From Sphingomonas zeae (GTDB lineage: Bacteria > Pseudomonadota > Alphaproteobacteria > Sphingomonadales > Sphingomonadaceae), in contig NZ_JACIFA010000004.1 in NCBI RefSeq assembly GCF_014197135.1, positions 124,001 to 188,000 on the forward strand: a stretch of 64,000 bases of DNA, given 5' to 3'. The number at the start of each line of letters is the position of its first letter. Position 1 is the first letter of the stretch. A program made the translations under genes and the position numbers. Positions 15,150-24,071 of the stretch are shown in pieces. The notes under the pieces are model-generated. The model was given only the letters and a program-made list of their open reading frames with translations, was not told where the DNA came from and made no database searches.

Positions 15150-15305
15150 CACTGACGCCGCTCCTTGTTCTTGTTACGTTCGAGTCGGTGTCCAACCCCT
15201 AGCACCGCGCGCCATGCGCGTCGCGATTGGAACGAGGGGGAGGCCGAAATCCCCGATTTCGGGTCTTTCTGCGCATCCGATCATGCATTTCGACATGACC
15301 CCATC

Positions 15306-15353
15306 CTACCAGTACTTGGGGCCGCCCCCGACCTCTTCCACTATCCATAGTGG
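15306..15353 (-). promoter_or_regulatory. Tandem NrdR-like boxes upstream of nrdA
   Basis: Box 1 (15338-15353) reads CCACTATCCATAGTGG, inside a perfect 9-bp inverted repeat, and closely fits the NrdR consensus (ACACWATATWTTGTGT type). A weaker palindrome lies at 15306-15321 (CTACCAGTACTTGGGG). Their centres are 32 bp apart, three helical turns, the spacing usual for NrdR pairs. They lie 157-204 bp upstream of nrdA. The rest of the 360-bp gap (15150-15509) shows no gene. Confidence 0.7.
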
Positions 15354-15509
15354 AAAATCCCGGGCGGCACCGCAAGAGGGTAAAGCGTGGAGAGGGGGTT
15401 GGTTGCGACGAATGGCGAGCGCGTTTGGGCCGCCCAAAAGCCGCGACGCATGGATGTCCGCGGGGTTCTGGAAGCGCAAGCCCCTAAAAATTTTTTTCGG
15501 TTCGGCGGG

Positions 15510-15980
15510 TCAGCGCAGGGCGAGCAGGAACAGCCCGACGAGCCCGACAATCGCGACCGCCATCTGGGGCGGACGCAGCCGCGCGAAATGGCCCGGCGCG
15601 CCGCCCCAACTCGCCAGCCAGGGATCGGTCAGCGCGATCGAGGCATAGCCCAGGATCAGCAGCGCGAAGCCGGTCGACGGCCCCGCGATCAACGCCAGCA
15701 ACCCCAGCGAGAAGCGTAGGATCATGATCGCCATCTGCGACACATGGGTGCCGCCCGGCGTGAAGAAGCTCAGGCCCCGTGCGACCCCCGCCAGAAAGAT
15801 CAGGATGGCCGCGCCCCATATCTGTCCGACCAGCAGCGCCGCCGGTATGCCCGCCCAGACGGCCAGAGCGGCCAGCGGCAGGACCAGCGCCGGGCCGTAG
15901 CCGAAGACGAGGCTGAGCACGGGAACGCGGGGCGATGCGCCCTCCGGTGTGGGGGCCGGAGTGGGAGAAAGGGTGGTCAT
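15510..15980 (-). CDS. Small polytopic membrane protein (DUF3429-like)
   Basis: A 156-residue protein with about five hydrophobic segments after a proline-rich, cytoplasmic N-terminus (TLSPTPAPTPEGASPR). Conserved-looking polar residues sit in loops (FFTPGGTHVSQMAIM, DPWLASWGGAPGHF). Length and layout fit the DUF3429 family, whose function is unknown, but I cannot confirm this without alignment. It is flanked by a nuclease-free gap toward nrdA and lies 79 bp downstream of the c-di-GMP gene, which has the same orientation. Confidence 0.7.
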   Translation of the reverse strand: MTTLSPTPAPTPEGASPRVPVLSLVFGYGPALVLPLAALAVWAGIPAALLVGQIWGAAILIFLAGVARGLSFFTPGGTHVSQMAIMILRFSLGLLALIAGPSTGFALLILGYASIALTDPWLASWGGAPGHFARLRPPQMAVAIVGLVGLFLLALR

Positions 15981-16059
15981 GACGGCGCGAACGTGCGGCG
16001 CGGCGTTCCTATCCCCGCGCTATTTCGTCCCGATCCCCTCATGGCGCGACCGGAGCCCG

Positions 16060-18717
16060 TCACGCCGATTGGCGCGGCGAGTCCCCCGCGTCCTGGGCAT
16101 TGTCCAGCAAGGGATGATCCTCGGGCAGCGGCGTGGCGAACGAGATGCCGACCCGCCCTTCGCGTTCCCAGCGGATATAGCCGCGGATCGGCGACGACGC
16201 GCCGATCCGGATGCCCACCGCCGCCCCACCCACGATATAGGCGGGGGGCAGACCCTCGATCATGGTCCCGGTGGCCGACAGGTCGCGGATGCGCACGTCG
16301 ATCGTTGCGTCGTCGGAAAGAATCTGGGCGGCGCGCAGGATCTTCAGGCGCGGACGACGATGGGATTTCAGACCGACCGGCTCGGCACGACCACCATGTT
16401 CGCTCATCGATTGGGCGACGTCAGCCGCCTCCATCGGCTTGCCATAGACAAAGCCCTGGATATGGCTGCACCCCAGATTGCGGATCAGTTCGATCTCGTC
16501 CTGAATCTCGACCCCCTCGGCGGTCGTCTCCATGCCCAGCGTGTCCGCCATCGTCACGATCGCGCGAATGATCGCCGCATTGCGGCTATCCGTGCCGATC
16601 GCGCCGCGCACGAAGGACTGGTCGATCTTGATCTTGTCGAACGGCGCATGGCGCAGATAGCCGAGCGACGAATAGCCGGTGCCGAAATCGTCGAGCGCCA
16701 ATCGGATGCCCAGCGACTTCAACGCGGCGAACTGGCGGTGCGATTCCTGGTCTTGGTTCAGGAAGACGCTCTCGGTGATCTCCAGCTCCAGTCGCGATGG
16801 GGCGAGTCCCGACTGTGCCAGCGCCTGCGCGACGAGCGCGGGCAGATGCGGCTTGGCGAACTGGATCGAGGAGACGTTGACCGCGACGCGGGCGGCCTGC
16901 GGCCAGCCTGCCGCCTCGGTGCAGGCGGTGCGCATCACCCATTCGCCGATCTGCTCGATCAGACCGCAATCCTCGGCGATGGGGATAAACTGCGAAGGCG
17001 GCATATTGCCCTGTACCGGGTGATCCCAGCGCAGCAGCGCCTCATAGCCGACGACCATCGCATCGCGAGTCGACACGATCGGTTGGTAGACGAGGCGCAA
17101 CTGGCCCTGCGCGACGGCGACGCGCAAATCCTCTTCCATCCGCTTGCGGCTGCGCGCACCCTCGAGCATCGCCTCGGCATAGAAGCGGTGGACGCCGCGC
17201 CCGTCGCCCTTCGCGGCATAAAGCCCCAGATCGGCATTGCGGATCAGCGTATGCGAATCCTCGCCGTCATGCGGTGCGATGGCGATGCCGATCGAACAAC
17301 CGATCGTCACCTCGTTGCCCTGAATGTCGTAAGGACGCGACAAGGCCGCGATGATCCCCTCCGCCAACAGCGCCAGTCGGTCGCGCGCGTCGATTCCAGG
17401 CAGCAGGATCTGGAACTCGTCACCGCCCAGCCGTCCGACCAGCCCGACATCGCCGACCACTCTCTCCAGCCGCCGCGCGACCTGTTGCAGCAACAGATCG
17501 CCCGCTTGATGGCCCAGCGTGTCGTTGACCGCCTTGAACCGGTCGAGGTCCATCAGGAACAGCGCGTTGGGCCGCCAGGGATGGACCGATTGCTTCAACG
17601 TCTTGTCGAGCGACAGCGTCATCCGCTGACGGTTGGCCAGCCCGGTCAGGCTGTCGAACAGCGCCAGACGTGTGATCTCCGCCTCCGACCGGCGCTTTTC
17701 GGTCAGGTCCGAGCCCGAGCCGATAAAGCCGCGAAACCGTCCGATACTGTCCAGGATCGGACGGCCCGAGATCGACCACCAGCGTTCGGGCACCGCATCG
17801 TTCTTCACCACCGCGCAGACCGTATAGTCGGAAAAGCTGGTGCGTGACGCCATGTGGAAGGGCAGCGTGCGCTCGGTGCCCGGCGCGGAGGGATCCATCT
17901 GAAACAGTTCGGTCAGCAACCGGCCATGACTGTCGATTCCAGAGGCCGCCAGATCGCGCGTGACCTTATCCGACAGATAGGTCAGCCGCCCATGCCGGTC
18001 GGTTTCCCAAAACCAGCCAGTGCCGTGTTCCTCGAACTCGGCAATCATCTTCACGGCCTGCTGCCCCTGGCCAAAGGCATGGGCGCGCGCGCGGGCGCCG
18101 TCATAATCGATCCGACCGACGCGCCGGGCCTTGAGCACCAGGAACAACATCGGCGGGGCGACCGCCGCCAGGACGGGCATGATCGACACGCCCCAGGCCA
18201 GCGCCGTGACGGGCGCGAGAAACGCGAAGCCGAAGGAATAGCCCAGCAACGCGCCCCGTACCGCGTTCAGCATCGAAGCCGTCGCCCACATCGTACAGGC
18301 CAGCGTCAGCGCCGATACCCATCCGGTGGTGCCATGATGCGTGTTCGCCACGATCAGCAGCATCGGCCCGGTGGCGAGCGCGACCAGCAGGCCCATGATG
18401 CTCAGCCATTGTTTCAGTCGGTAGAAGGGCCATTGGCGGGCCACGCCGCGCCACAATACGACGCCGAACGTGAGGGCGGCGGCCACCATCAGGCCGCCGG
18501 CCACTGCCTTTTCAGCCAGTTGGGACGGGGGCTCGGCAAAAGCCCCGATCCCCAGGATGGTCGCCACGGCGACCAGATTCTGCAGGATCGCCAGCGGCCA
18601 TGTGCGACACAAGGTCGTCAATCGCGCCAGATGCAGCGACACCAGCAGCTCGTCATTATCCTCGACCAGACCCATCACGGCGAGGAAGGACAGATCTTTG
18701 GAGGGAGCGGGCGACAT
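16060..18717 (-). CDS. Membrane-bound PAS-GGDEF-EAL-PilZ c-di-GMP protein
   Basis: An 885-residue protein combining domains that make, break and bind cyclic di-GMP. Several hydrophobic helices cover about residues 35-205, followed by a PAS-like sensor (GTGWFWETDRHGRLTYLSDK, near 235) and a GGDEF domain with an intact motif (GRLGGDEF, near 430). The RxxD inhibitory site expected before it is absent (GDVG instead). An EAL domain follows with catalytic residues in place (YEALLRW near 555, AVNVSSIQF, LEITES, DDFGTGYSS, AEGVE). A C-terminal PilZ domain has HRRPRLK and DLSATG (near 785-820). Both enzyme activities are possible; PilZ probably makes them respond to c-di-GMP. Confidence 0.93.
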   Translation of the reverse strand: MSPAPSKDLSFLAVMGLVEDNDELLVSLHLARLTTLCRTWPLAILQNLVAVATILGIGAFAEPPSQLAEKAVAGGLMVAAALTFGVVLWRGVARQWPFYRLKQWLSIMGLLVALATGPMLLIVANTHHGTTGWVSALTLACTMWATASMLNAVRGALLGYSFGFAFLAPVTALAWGVSIMPVLAAVAPPMLFLVLKARRVGRIDYDGARARAHAFGQGQQAVKMIAEFEEHGTGWFWETDRHGRLTYLSDKVTRDLAASGIDSHGRLLTELFQMDPSAPGTERTLPFHMASRTSFSDYTVCAVVKNDAVPERWWSISGRPILDSIGRFRGFIGSGSDLTEKRRSEAEITRLALFDSLTGLANRQRMTLSLDKTLKQSVHPWRPNALFLMDLDRFKAVNDTLGHQAGDLLLQQVARRLERVVGDVGLVGRLGGDEFQILLPGIDARDRLALLAEGIIAALSRPYDIQGNEVTIGCSIGIAIAPHDGEDSHTLIRNADLGLYAAKGDGRGVHRFYAEAMLEGARSRKRMEEDLRVAVAQGQLRLVYQPIVSTRDAMVVGYEALLRWDHPVQGNMPPSQFIPIAEDCGLIEQIGEWVMRTACTEAAGWPQAARVAVNVSSIQFAKPHLPALVAQALAQSGLAPSRLELEITESVFLNQDQESHRQFAALKSLGIRLALDDFGTGYSSLGYLRHAPFDKIKIDQSFVRGAIGTDSRNAAIIRAIVTMADTLGMETTAEGVEIQDEIELIRNLGCSHIQGFVYGKPMEAADVAQSMSEHGGRAEPVGLKSHRRPRLKILRAAQILSDDATIDVRIRDLSATGTMIEGLPPAYIVGGAAVGIRIGASSPIRGYIRWEREGRVGISFATPLPEDHPLLDNAQDAGDSPRQSA

Positions 18718-18832
18718 GCAGGCGGGCGGGTTTCCAGTTGACTGGATTCTTTCTAGCGAAACTGCGGTTAAGATTGCTTGAAGTCGGCGCTGCGCATTGC
18801 GCGGGCAGCGCCGCTTTCGCTAAGGACGGCGC

Positions 18833-20356
18833 ATGACGACCCTCATCCGCGACACCGACCTGATCGAGAGCGTGGCCGACGCGCTCCAGTTCATCAGCTA
18901 TTATCACCCCATGGATTATATCCGCGCGTTGGGTGAGGCCTATGAGGCCGAAAAAAGCCCGGCGGCCAAGGACGCCATCGCTCAGATCCTGACCAACAGC
19001 CGGATGTGCGCAGAGGGGCACCGCCCGATCTGCCAGGATACCGGCATCGTCACGGTTTTCGTGAAATGGGGCCAGGACTGCCGCCTGTCGGGCGATCGCT
19101 CGCTGCAAGACGTTATCGATGAGGGCGTGCGCCGTGCCTATCTCCACCCCGAGAACAAGCTGCGCGCCTCGATCCTCGCCGACCCCGCCTTTACCCGCCG
19201 CAACACCCGCGACAACACGCCCAGCGTGCTGCATGTCGAGATGGTGCCGGGCAACAAGGTCACCGTCGACGTCGCGGCCAAGGGCGGCGGGTCCGAGAAC
19301 AAGTCCAAGTTCAAGATGATGAACCCGTCCGACTCGATCGTCGATTGGGTGCTGGAAATGGTGCCGCAGATGGGCGCGGGCTGGTGCCCCCCGGGGATGC
19401 TGGGCATCGGCATCGGCGGCACGGCCGAAAAGGCGGTGCTGCTCGCCAAGGAATCGCTGATGGGCGCGATCGACATGGGGCAGCTCAAGGCGCGCGGCCC
19501 CAGGAACGATATCGAGGCGCTGCGCATCGAGCTGTTCGACAAGGTCAATGCACTGGGCATCGGCGCGCAGGGGCTGGGCGGTCTGTCGACCATCCTCGAC
19601 GTCAAGATCCTCGACTGGCCGACCCACGCCGCGTCCAAGCCGGTGGCGATGATCCCCAACTGCGCCGCGACCCGTCACGCGCATTTCACGTTGGACGGCT
19701 CGGGTCCCGTCTATCTGGAGGCGCCTAAGCTCGACGAATGGCCCAAGGTCGACTGGAAGCCCGACCTCCAGGCCGCCAAGCGGGTGGATCTGAACACGCT
19801 GACGGCGGAAGAAGTGAAGAGCTGGAAGCATGGCGACCGCCTGCTCCTGAACGGCAAGATGCTGACCGGCCGTGATGCCGCGCACAAGCGGATCAAGGAC
19901 ATGCTCGACCGCGGCGAGGAACTGCCGGTCGAGTTCAAGGGCCGCGTCATATATTATGTCGGCCCCGTCGATCCGGTCGGCGAGGAAGTGGTCGGCCCCG
20001 CCGGTCCCACCACCGCGACCCGCATGGACAAGTTCACCCGCATGATGCTGGACCAGGGCCTGCTGGCGATGGTCGGCAAGGCCGAACGCGGCCCCGCCGC
20101 GACCGAGGCGATCCGCGACCACCAGTCCGCCTATCTGATGGCGGTGGGCGGCGCGGCCTATCTGGTGGCGCGCGCGATCAAGGGATCGAAGGTCGTCGGC
20201 TTCGAGGACCTGGGCATGGAAGCGATCTACGAATTCGACGTGGAGAATTTCCCCGTCACCGTCGCGGTCGATTCCGAAGGCCAGAATGTCCACACGCTGG
20301 CGCCGCTGGTGTGGCGCGAGAAGATCGCCAAGGAAGGTCTGCTGACCCCGGCGTAA
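18833..20356 (+). CDS. fumA: Fumarate hydratase class I
   Basis: A 507-residue 4Fe-4S fumarase interconverting fumarate and malate in the TCA cycle. The cluster-binding cysteines are in SRMCAEGHRPICQDTG (near residue 60), GWCPPGMLG and PNCAATRHAHF. The C-terminal beta domain holds GRVIYYVGPVDP and GPTTATRMDKFT. Full length for the single-chain (non-split) class I type. A GC-rich leader hairpin (GGCGCTGC with GCAGCGCC, 18786-18812) lies just before the start. It diverges from the c-di-GMP gene across 115 bp and appears monocistronic. Confidence 0.96.
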   Translation: MTTLIRDTDLIESVADALQFISYYHPMDYIRALGEAYEAEKSPAAKDAIAQILTNSRMCAEGHRPICQDTGIVTVFVKWGQDCRLSGDRSLQDVIDEGVRRAYLHPENKLRASILADPAFTRRNTRDNTPSVLHVEMVPGNKVTVDVAAKGGGSENKSKFKMMNPSDSIVDWVLEMVPQMGAGWCPPGMLGIGIGGTAEKAVLLAKESLMGAIDMGQLKARGPRNDIEALRIELFDKVNALGIGAQGLGGLSTILDVKILDWPTHAASKPVAMIPNCAATRHAHFTLDGSGPVYLEAPKLDEWPKVDWKPDLQAAKRVDLNTLTAEEVKSWKHGDRLLLNGKMLTGRDAAHKRIKDMLDRGEELPVEFKGRVIYYVGPVDPVGEEVVGPAGPTTATRMDKFTRMMLDQGLLAMVGKAERGPAATEAIRDHQSAYLMAVGGAAYLVARAIKGSKVVGFEDLGMEAIYEFDVENFPVTVAVDSEGQNVHTLAPLVWREKIAKEGLLTPA

Positions 20357-20385
20357 GGCTGGGACCGCCACCTTCTCCTTTTTTT

Positions 20386-20409
20386 GCCCCTCCCGTAAAC
20401 GGGAGGGGC
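20386..20409. repeat. GC-rich hairpin between convergent genes
   Basis: A perfect 11-bp stem (GCCCCTCCCGT with ACGGGAGGGGC) and a 2-base loop, of the same family as the hairpins at 4779-4937 and 37430-37633. The T-run lies before rather than after the hairpin on the fumarase strand, so it is not a standard terminator, although it may act as one between the convergent genes. Confidence 0.75.
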
Positions 20410-20435
20410 GTGCCTAGCCGCAGAAGCGATAAGCC

Positions 20436-22223
20436 TCAATTTCTGTAGAGAGCGTCCAGGCGTTCGCCGTAAACCTCGCGCAGGACGTGGCGGCGGATCT
20501 TCAGCGACGGCGTCAGTTGCTGGTTCTCGATCGAAAAGGGTTCGTCGGCGATGATGAAGCGGCGGATGCGTTCGGTCACCGACAGGTCTCTGTTGACCCG
20601 GTCGATCGCCGCCGAGATCGCCGCGCGGAAATCGAGATCGTCGTCCAGCGCGGCGCGGTTGCACCCCGTCCCCGACTTCGCGCACCATTCGGCCGTCCAT
20701 TCCGCATCGGGCACGATCAGCGCAACCATATGGGGCCGCCGGTCGCCCGCGATCATCGCCTGACCGATCTCGGGCTGCAGGGTCAGCATCCCCTCGACCT
20801 TCTGGGGGGCGACATTCTCGCCCTTGTCGTTGATGATCAGATCCTTCTTGCGGTCGGTGATGCGCAGACGGCCCGCCGCATCGATCTCGCCGATGTCGCC
20901 GGTGTGGAGCCAGCCGTCCTTCAGCACCCGCTCGGTCTCGGTCGGGTTGCGCCAATAACCGTGCATGACCAGCTCGCCGCGCACCAGGATCTCGCCGTCC
21001 TCGGCGATCCGCACCTCGGTATTGTCGAGCGGAGGGCCGACCGTGTCCATCCGCACGCCCGCGCGTGGACGGTTGCAGGCGATGACCGGCGCGGCCTCGG
21101 TCTGGCCATAGCCCTGCAGCAGGGTGAGGCCGATCGCGTGGAAGAACAGCCCGATCTCGGGATTGAGCGGCGCGCCGCCCGACACCATCGCCTTCAGCCG
21201 GCCGCCGAACCTTTTTGCGATCTTGGGCTTGAACAGCGTGTTGACGGCCAGCTGCGCGGGACGATCGATCAGCCGCAGCTTGCCGTCGTAACTCCTCGCG
21301 CCCAGCGCCAGTGCCTGGTCGAGCAGCCGCGCGCTCAGCCCGCCCTTTTTCTCGATCGCCTTGGTGATGCGCGTGTGCAGCACCTCGAACAGGCGGGGCA
21401 CGACGAACATGATCGTCGGGCGTACCTCCTCAATATTGGCGGCCAGCTTGTCGAGCCCTTCGGAATAATAGATCTGCCCGCCAAGCGAGATCGGGAAATG
21501 CTGGCCCCCGGTATGCTCATAGGCGTGGGAGAGGGGGAGGAAGGACAGGAACACCTCGTCCCCCCAGCCGAAATCCTCGGCGATCACCGCGCTACATCCG
21601 GCGCAATTGTGCAGGATCGCGCCGTGATGCTGCATCACGCCGCGCGGTGCGCCGCCGGTGCCCGAGGTGTAGATAATGCAGGCGAGGTCCTCGCGGGTGA
21701 AATCGGCCTGCGCCGCGACCACGACGGGGTCGGCCGGATGCTCGGCGATCATCGCGTCATATTGGTGGCATTCGATCTGGCTCGGCCCCAGTTTCAGCGG
21801 CTCGATCCCGATGACCGTCTGGACATGGTTGGAGCGGAGTGCTGCGGGCATCAGCGTCGTCGCCAGCTTTTGCGTCGAGACGATGATCGCGCGCGCGCCC
21901 GAATTCTCGATGATGTGCGCGTGATCGCGTTCGGTATTGGTCGTGTAGGTCGGCACGGTGACGCCGCCCGCCGCCATGATGGCGAGGTCGGCGATGCACC
22001 ATTCGGGCCGGTTCTCCGACACCAGCATCACCCGGTCGCCGCGTTGTAGGCCGGTCGCCTTCAGGCCTGCCGACAGGCTGGCGACCCGATGCGCCGCCTC
22101 AGCCCAGCTGATGGAGCGCCAGGCCTCGCCTTCCTTGCGCCAGAGAAAGGGCGCGTCGCCCTTTTCGGCGGCGCGCGTAAAGAACATGGTCACGAGATTG
22201 GGGAAATATTCGAGCGTACGCAT
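20436..22223 (-). CDS. Long-chain acyl-CoA synthetase (AMP-forming)
   Basis: A 595-residue adenylate-forming enzyme that activates fatty acids with ATP and CoA. Motifs in order: the phosphate-binding loop IIYTSGTGGAPRGV (near residue 185; the usual second threonine is a glycine), the L-motif GYGQTEAAPVIAC, DGWLHTGDIGEID, the hinge RLRITDRKKDLI and the C-terminal lysine region QLTPSLKIRRHVL. This layout fits the FAA1-like long-chain group used for fatty-acid uptake and degradation. It is convergent with fumarase and separated by 59 bp from the gamma-glutamyltransferase upstream, so the two may share a transcript. Confidence 0.93.
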   Translation of the reverse strand: MRTLEYFPNLVTMFFTRAAEKGDAPFLWRKEGEAWRSISWAEAAHRVASLSAGLKATGLQRGDRVMLVSENRPEWCIADLAIMAAGGVTVPTYTTNTERDHAHIIENSGARAIIVSTQKLATTLMPAALRSNHVQTVIGIEPLKLGPSQIECHQYDAMIAEHPADPVVVAAQADFTREDLACIIYTSGTGGAPRGVMQHHGAILHNCAGCSAVIAEDFGWGDEVFLSFLPLSHAYEHTGGQHFPISLGGQIYYSEGLDKLAANIEEVRPTIMFVVPRLFEVLHTRITKAIEKKGGLSARLLDQALALGARSYDGKLRLIDRPAQLAVNTLFKPKIAKRFGGRLKAMVSGGAPLNPEIGLFFHAIGLTLLQGYGQTEAAPVIACNRPRAGVRMDTVGPPLDNTEVRIAEDGEILVRGELVMHGYWRNPTETERVLKDGWLHTGDIGEIDAAGRLRITDRKKDLIINDKGENVAPQKVEGMLTLQPEIGQAMIAGDRRPHMVALIVPDAEWTAEWCAKSGTGCNRAALDDDLDFRAAISAAIDRVNRDLSVTERIRRFIIADEPFSIENQQLTPSLKIRRHVLREVYGERLDALYRN

Positions 22224-22282
22224 GGTGCCTCTCCCACCGGCCCGTGTCGCGAGCGTAACGCGCGATCGGGCTCTTTGTTTTC

Positions 22283-24025
22283 TTATTCCGCCGGACGGTT
22301 CGGTTTGTCGCCCACCCTTTGAATGACGGTCGTCCGACCCGTCACGTCGATCGCCGCGCCCTCGCTGCGCGGATCGGCGGCGCCGACCCAGCGACCGCCG
22401 ACGCGTTCGATGGCATTGGCCTTCAACCCCATCGGCGCGACCACCACCGTCTCGCCCAGCGCTTGCAGACCGGGAACGAGTGCCTCAAGCGTAGTGCCCT
22501 GTTCGACCGTCGCGACCTTGTATGGCGCGAAAAGCAGGCCTTGCGCGATCGCGTCCTGCGCGCTCAGCTTCCAGTCGATGACGCCGATGATCGCCTTGGC
22601 GACCTGCGCGATGATGGTCGATCCGCCCGCCGCGCCGATCGCCAACCGAACCTTGCCGTCGGGGCCATAGACGATGGTCGGCGCCATCGAACTGCGCGGC
22701 CGCTTGCCGCCTTCGACCCGGTTGGCGACCAGATCGCCATTCTTGGCGGGCACGATGTCGAAATCGGTCAGCTCGTTATTGAGCATCGTCCCGTCGACCG
22801 ACAGGCCGGAGCCGAACGATCCCTCGACCGTCGTCGTCACCTCGGCGACGTTGCCCGCGCTGTCGACCGTGACGAGGTCGGTGGTGCCGGGCACCTCACT
22901 GACCGGAGCACGCACGCGCGGCGGCGCACCGGGGGGCGTGCCCGGCGAGACCGACGCCATCGTCCGGTCGGGGGCGATCAGCGCCGAACGGCTGGCGATA
23001 TAGGCAGGGTCGAACAGACCCTTCAGTGGCACCCGGACATAATCGGGATCGCCCAGATACATGTCGCGATCGGCATAGGCGAGGCGTGAGGCCTCCGCGA
23101 ACAGATGCCAGGCCTGGGGCGAATCCTTGCCCAGTCGCCCCATGTCGAAGCGTTCGAGCAGTTTCAGGATCGACAGCATCGTCGATCCGCCGCCCGAAGA
23201 CGGCCCCATGCTGCAAATCCGATAGGCGCGATAGGTCGCGCAGAGTGGCGGACGCGGCTTGGCGGAATAGGAAGCCAGGTCGCCGGCCGTCATCTTCGAC
23301 GGATTGCGCGTGGCGGTGTTTACGGTCGTGACCAGCTTCTGCGCCTGCGGGCCGACATAGAAGCTGTCGGGTCCGAGCTTGGCGATCCGCTCCAGCAGAG
23401 CGGCCTGTTCGGGATTGCGGATGATGCTGCCGAGCGGGAGCACCTGTCCGTCGGGGCCGGTCAGCCGCGCGCGGGTGGCGGCGTCGACATGCCCGCCATA
23501 GCGGGTGAGCGCGGTCTGGAGGCGCGGGGTCAGCTTGAACCCGTCGCGCGCCAGCCGGATCGCGGGCTGGAACAGCCGCGCCCAGGGCAGTCTGCCCCCT
23601 TGGGCGTGCGCCAGCGCCATCCCGCGCAGCGCGCCGGGTACGCCGACGCTGCGTCCGCCGGGCACCGCTTCGGCATGGCTGAGCGGACGACCATCGGGGC
23701 CGTAGAACCAGTTCGGGGTGGCCGCCATCGGCGCGGTCTCGCGCGCGTCGATGGTATCGGTGCCCTTGGTGCCATGACGGACCCAATAGCTGCCGCCGCC
23801 GATGCCGGAGCTTTGCGGCTCGACGACGTTCAGCGCCAGCATGGTCGCGATGGCGGCGTCAGTGGCGCTGCCCCCGGCACGCAGGATCTCCACCCCGGCG
23901 GCCGCCGCGCGGGGATCGGCGGCGCTGACCATGCCCTCGGTCGGGGCCTTAGGGGACTGGCGCGCCTCGGCGGGCAGGGATGGAGCGAGCGCGAGCGCCG
24001 CCACGGAGAGGAGCCATTGTTTCAT
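22283..24025 (-). CDS. ggt: Gamma-glutamyltransferase
   Basis: A 580-residue periplasmic enzyme that cleaves or transfers the gamma-glutamyl group of glutathione. It has a signal peptide (MKQWLLSVAALALAPSLPAEA). The precursor self-cleaves before the catalytic threonine in GTTDLVTVD (near residue 380), giving a large and a small subunit. The substrate-binding arginine region NVVEPQSSGIGGGSYWV and the small-subunit motif TVEGSFGSGLSVDGTMLNNE are present, as is RPRSSMAPTIVY. It is full length, followed on the same strand by the acyl-CoA ligase. Confidence 0.95.
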   Translation of the reverse strand: MKQWLLSVAALALAPSLPAEARQSPKAPTEGMVSAADPRAAAAGVEILRAGGSATDAAIATMLALNVVEPQSSGIGGGSYWVRHGTKGTDTIDARETAPMAATPNWFYGPDGRPLSHAEAVPGGRSVGVPGALRGMALAHAQGGRLPWARLFQPAIRLARDGFKLTPRLQTALTRYGGHVDAATRARLTGPDGQVLPLGSIIRNPEQAALLERIAKLGPDSFYVGPQAQKLVTTVNTATRNPSKMTAGDLASYSAKPRPPLCATYRAYRICSMGPSSGGGSTMLSILKLLERFDMGRLGKDSPQAWHLFAEASRLAYADRDMYLGDPDYVRVPLKGLFDPAYIASRSALIAPDRTMASVSPGTPPGAPPRVRAPVSEVPGTTDLVTVDSAGNVAEVTTTVEGSFGSGLSVDGTMLNNELTDFDIVPAKNGDLVANRVEGGKRPRSSMAPTIVYGPDGKVRLAIGAAGGSTIIAQVAKAIIGVIDWKLSAQDAIAQGLLFAPYKVATVEQGTTLEALVPGLQALGETVVVAPMGLKANAIERVGGRWVGAADPRSEGAAIDVTGRTTVIQRVGDKPNRPAE

Positions 24026-24071
24026 ATAGGTTACCCTAGCGACAAGGCTCGCCCCGCGCCAAGCCGTAACG

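Noticed and set aside
13407..15155. 582-codon plus-strand frame opposite nrdA, and a similar 567-codon frame opposite the TonB receptor (29065-30768)
   Set aside because: Antisense shadows; the products have no recognisable domains and the other strand encodes clear families.
20386..20409. Hairpin after fumarase as a rho-independent terminator
   Set aside because: The T-run lies before the hairpin on the fumarase strand, and on the other strand the run is A; it matches the dispersed hairpin family instead.
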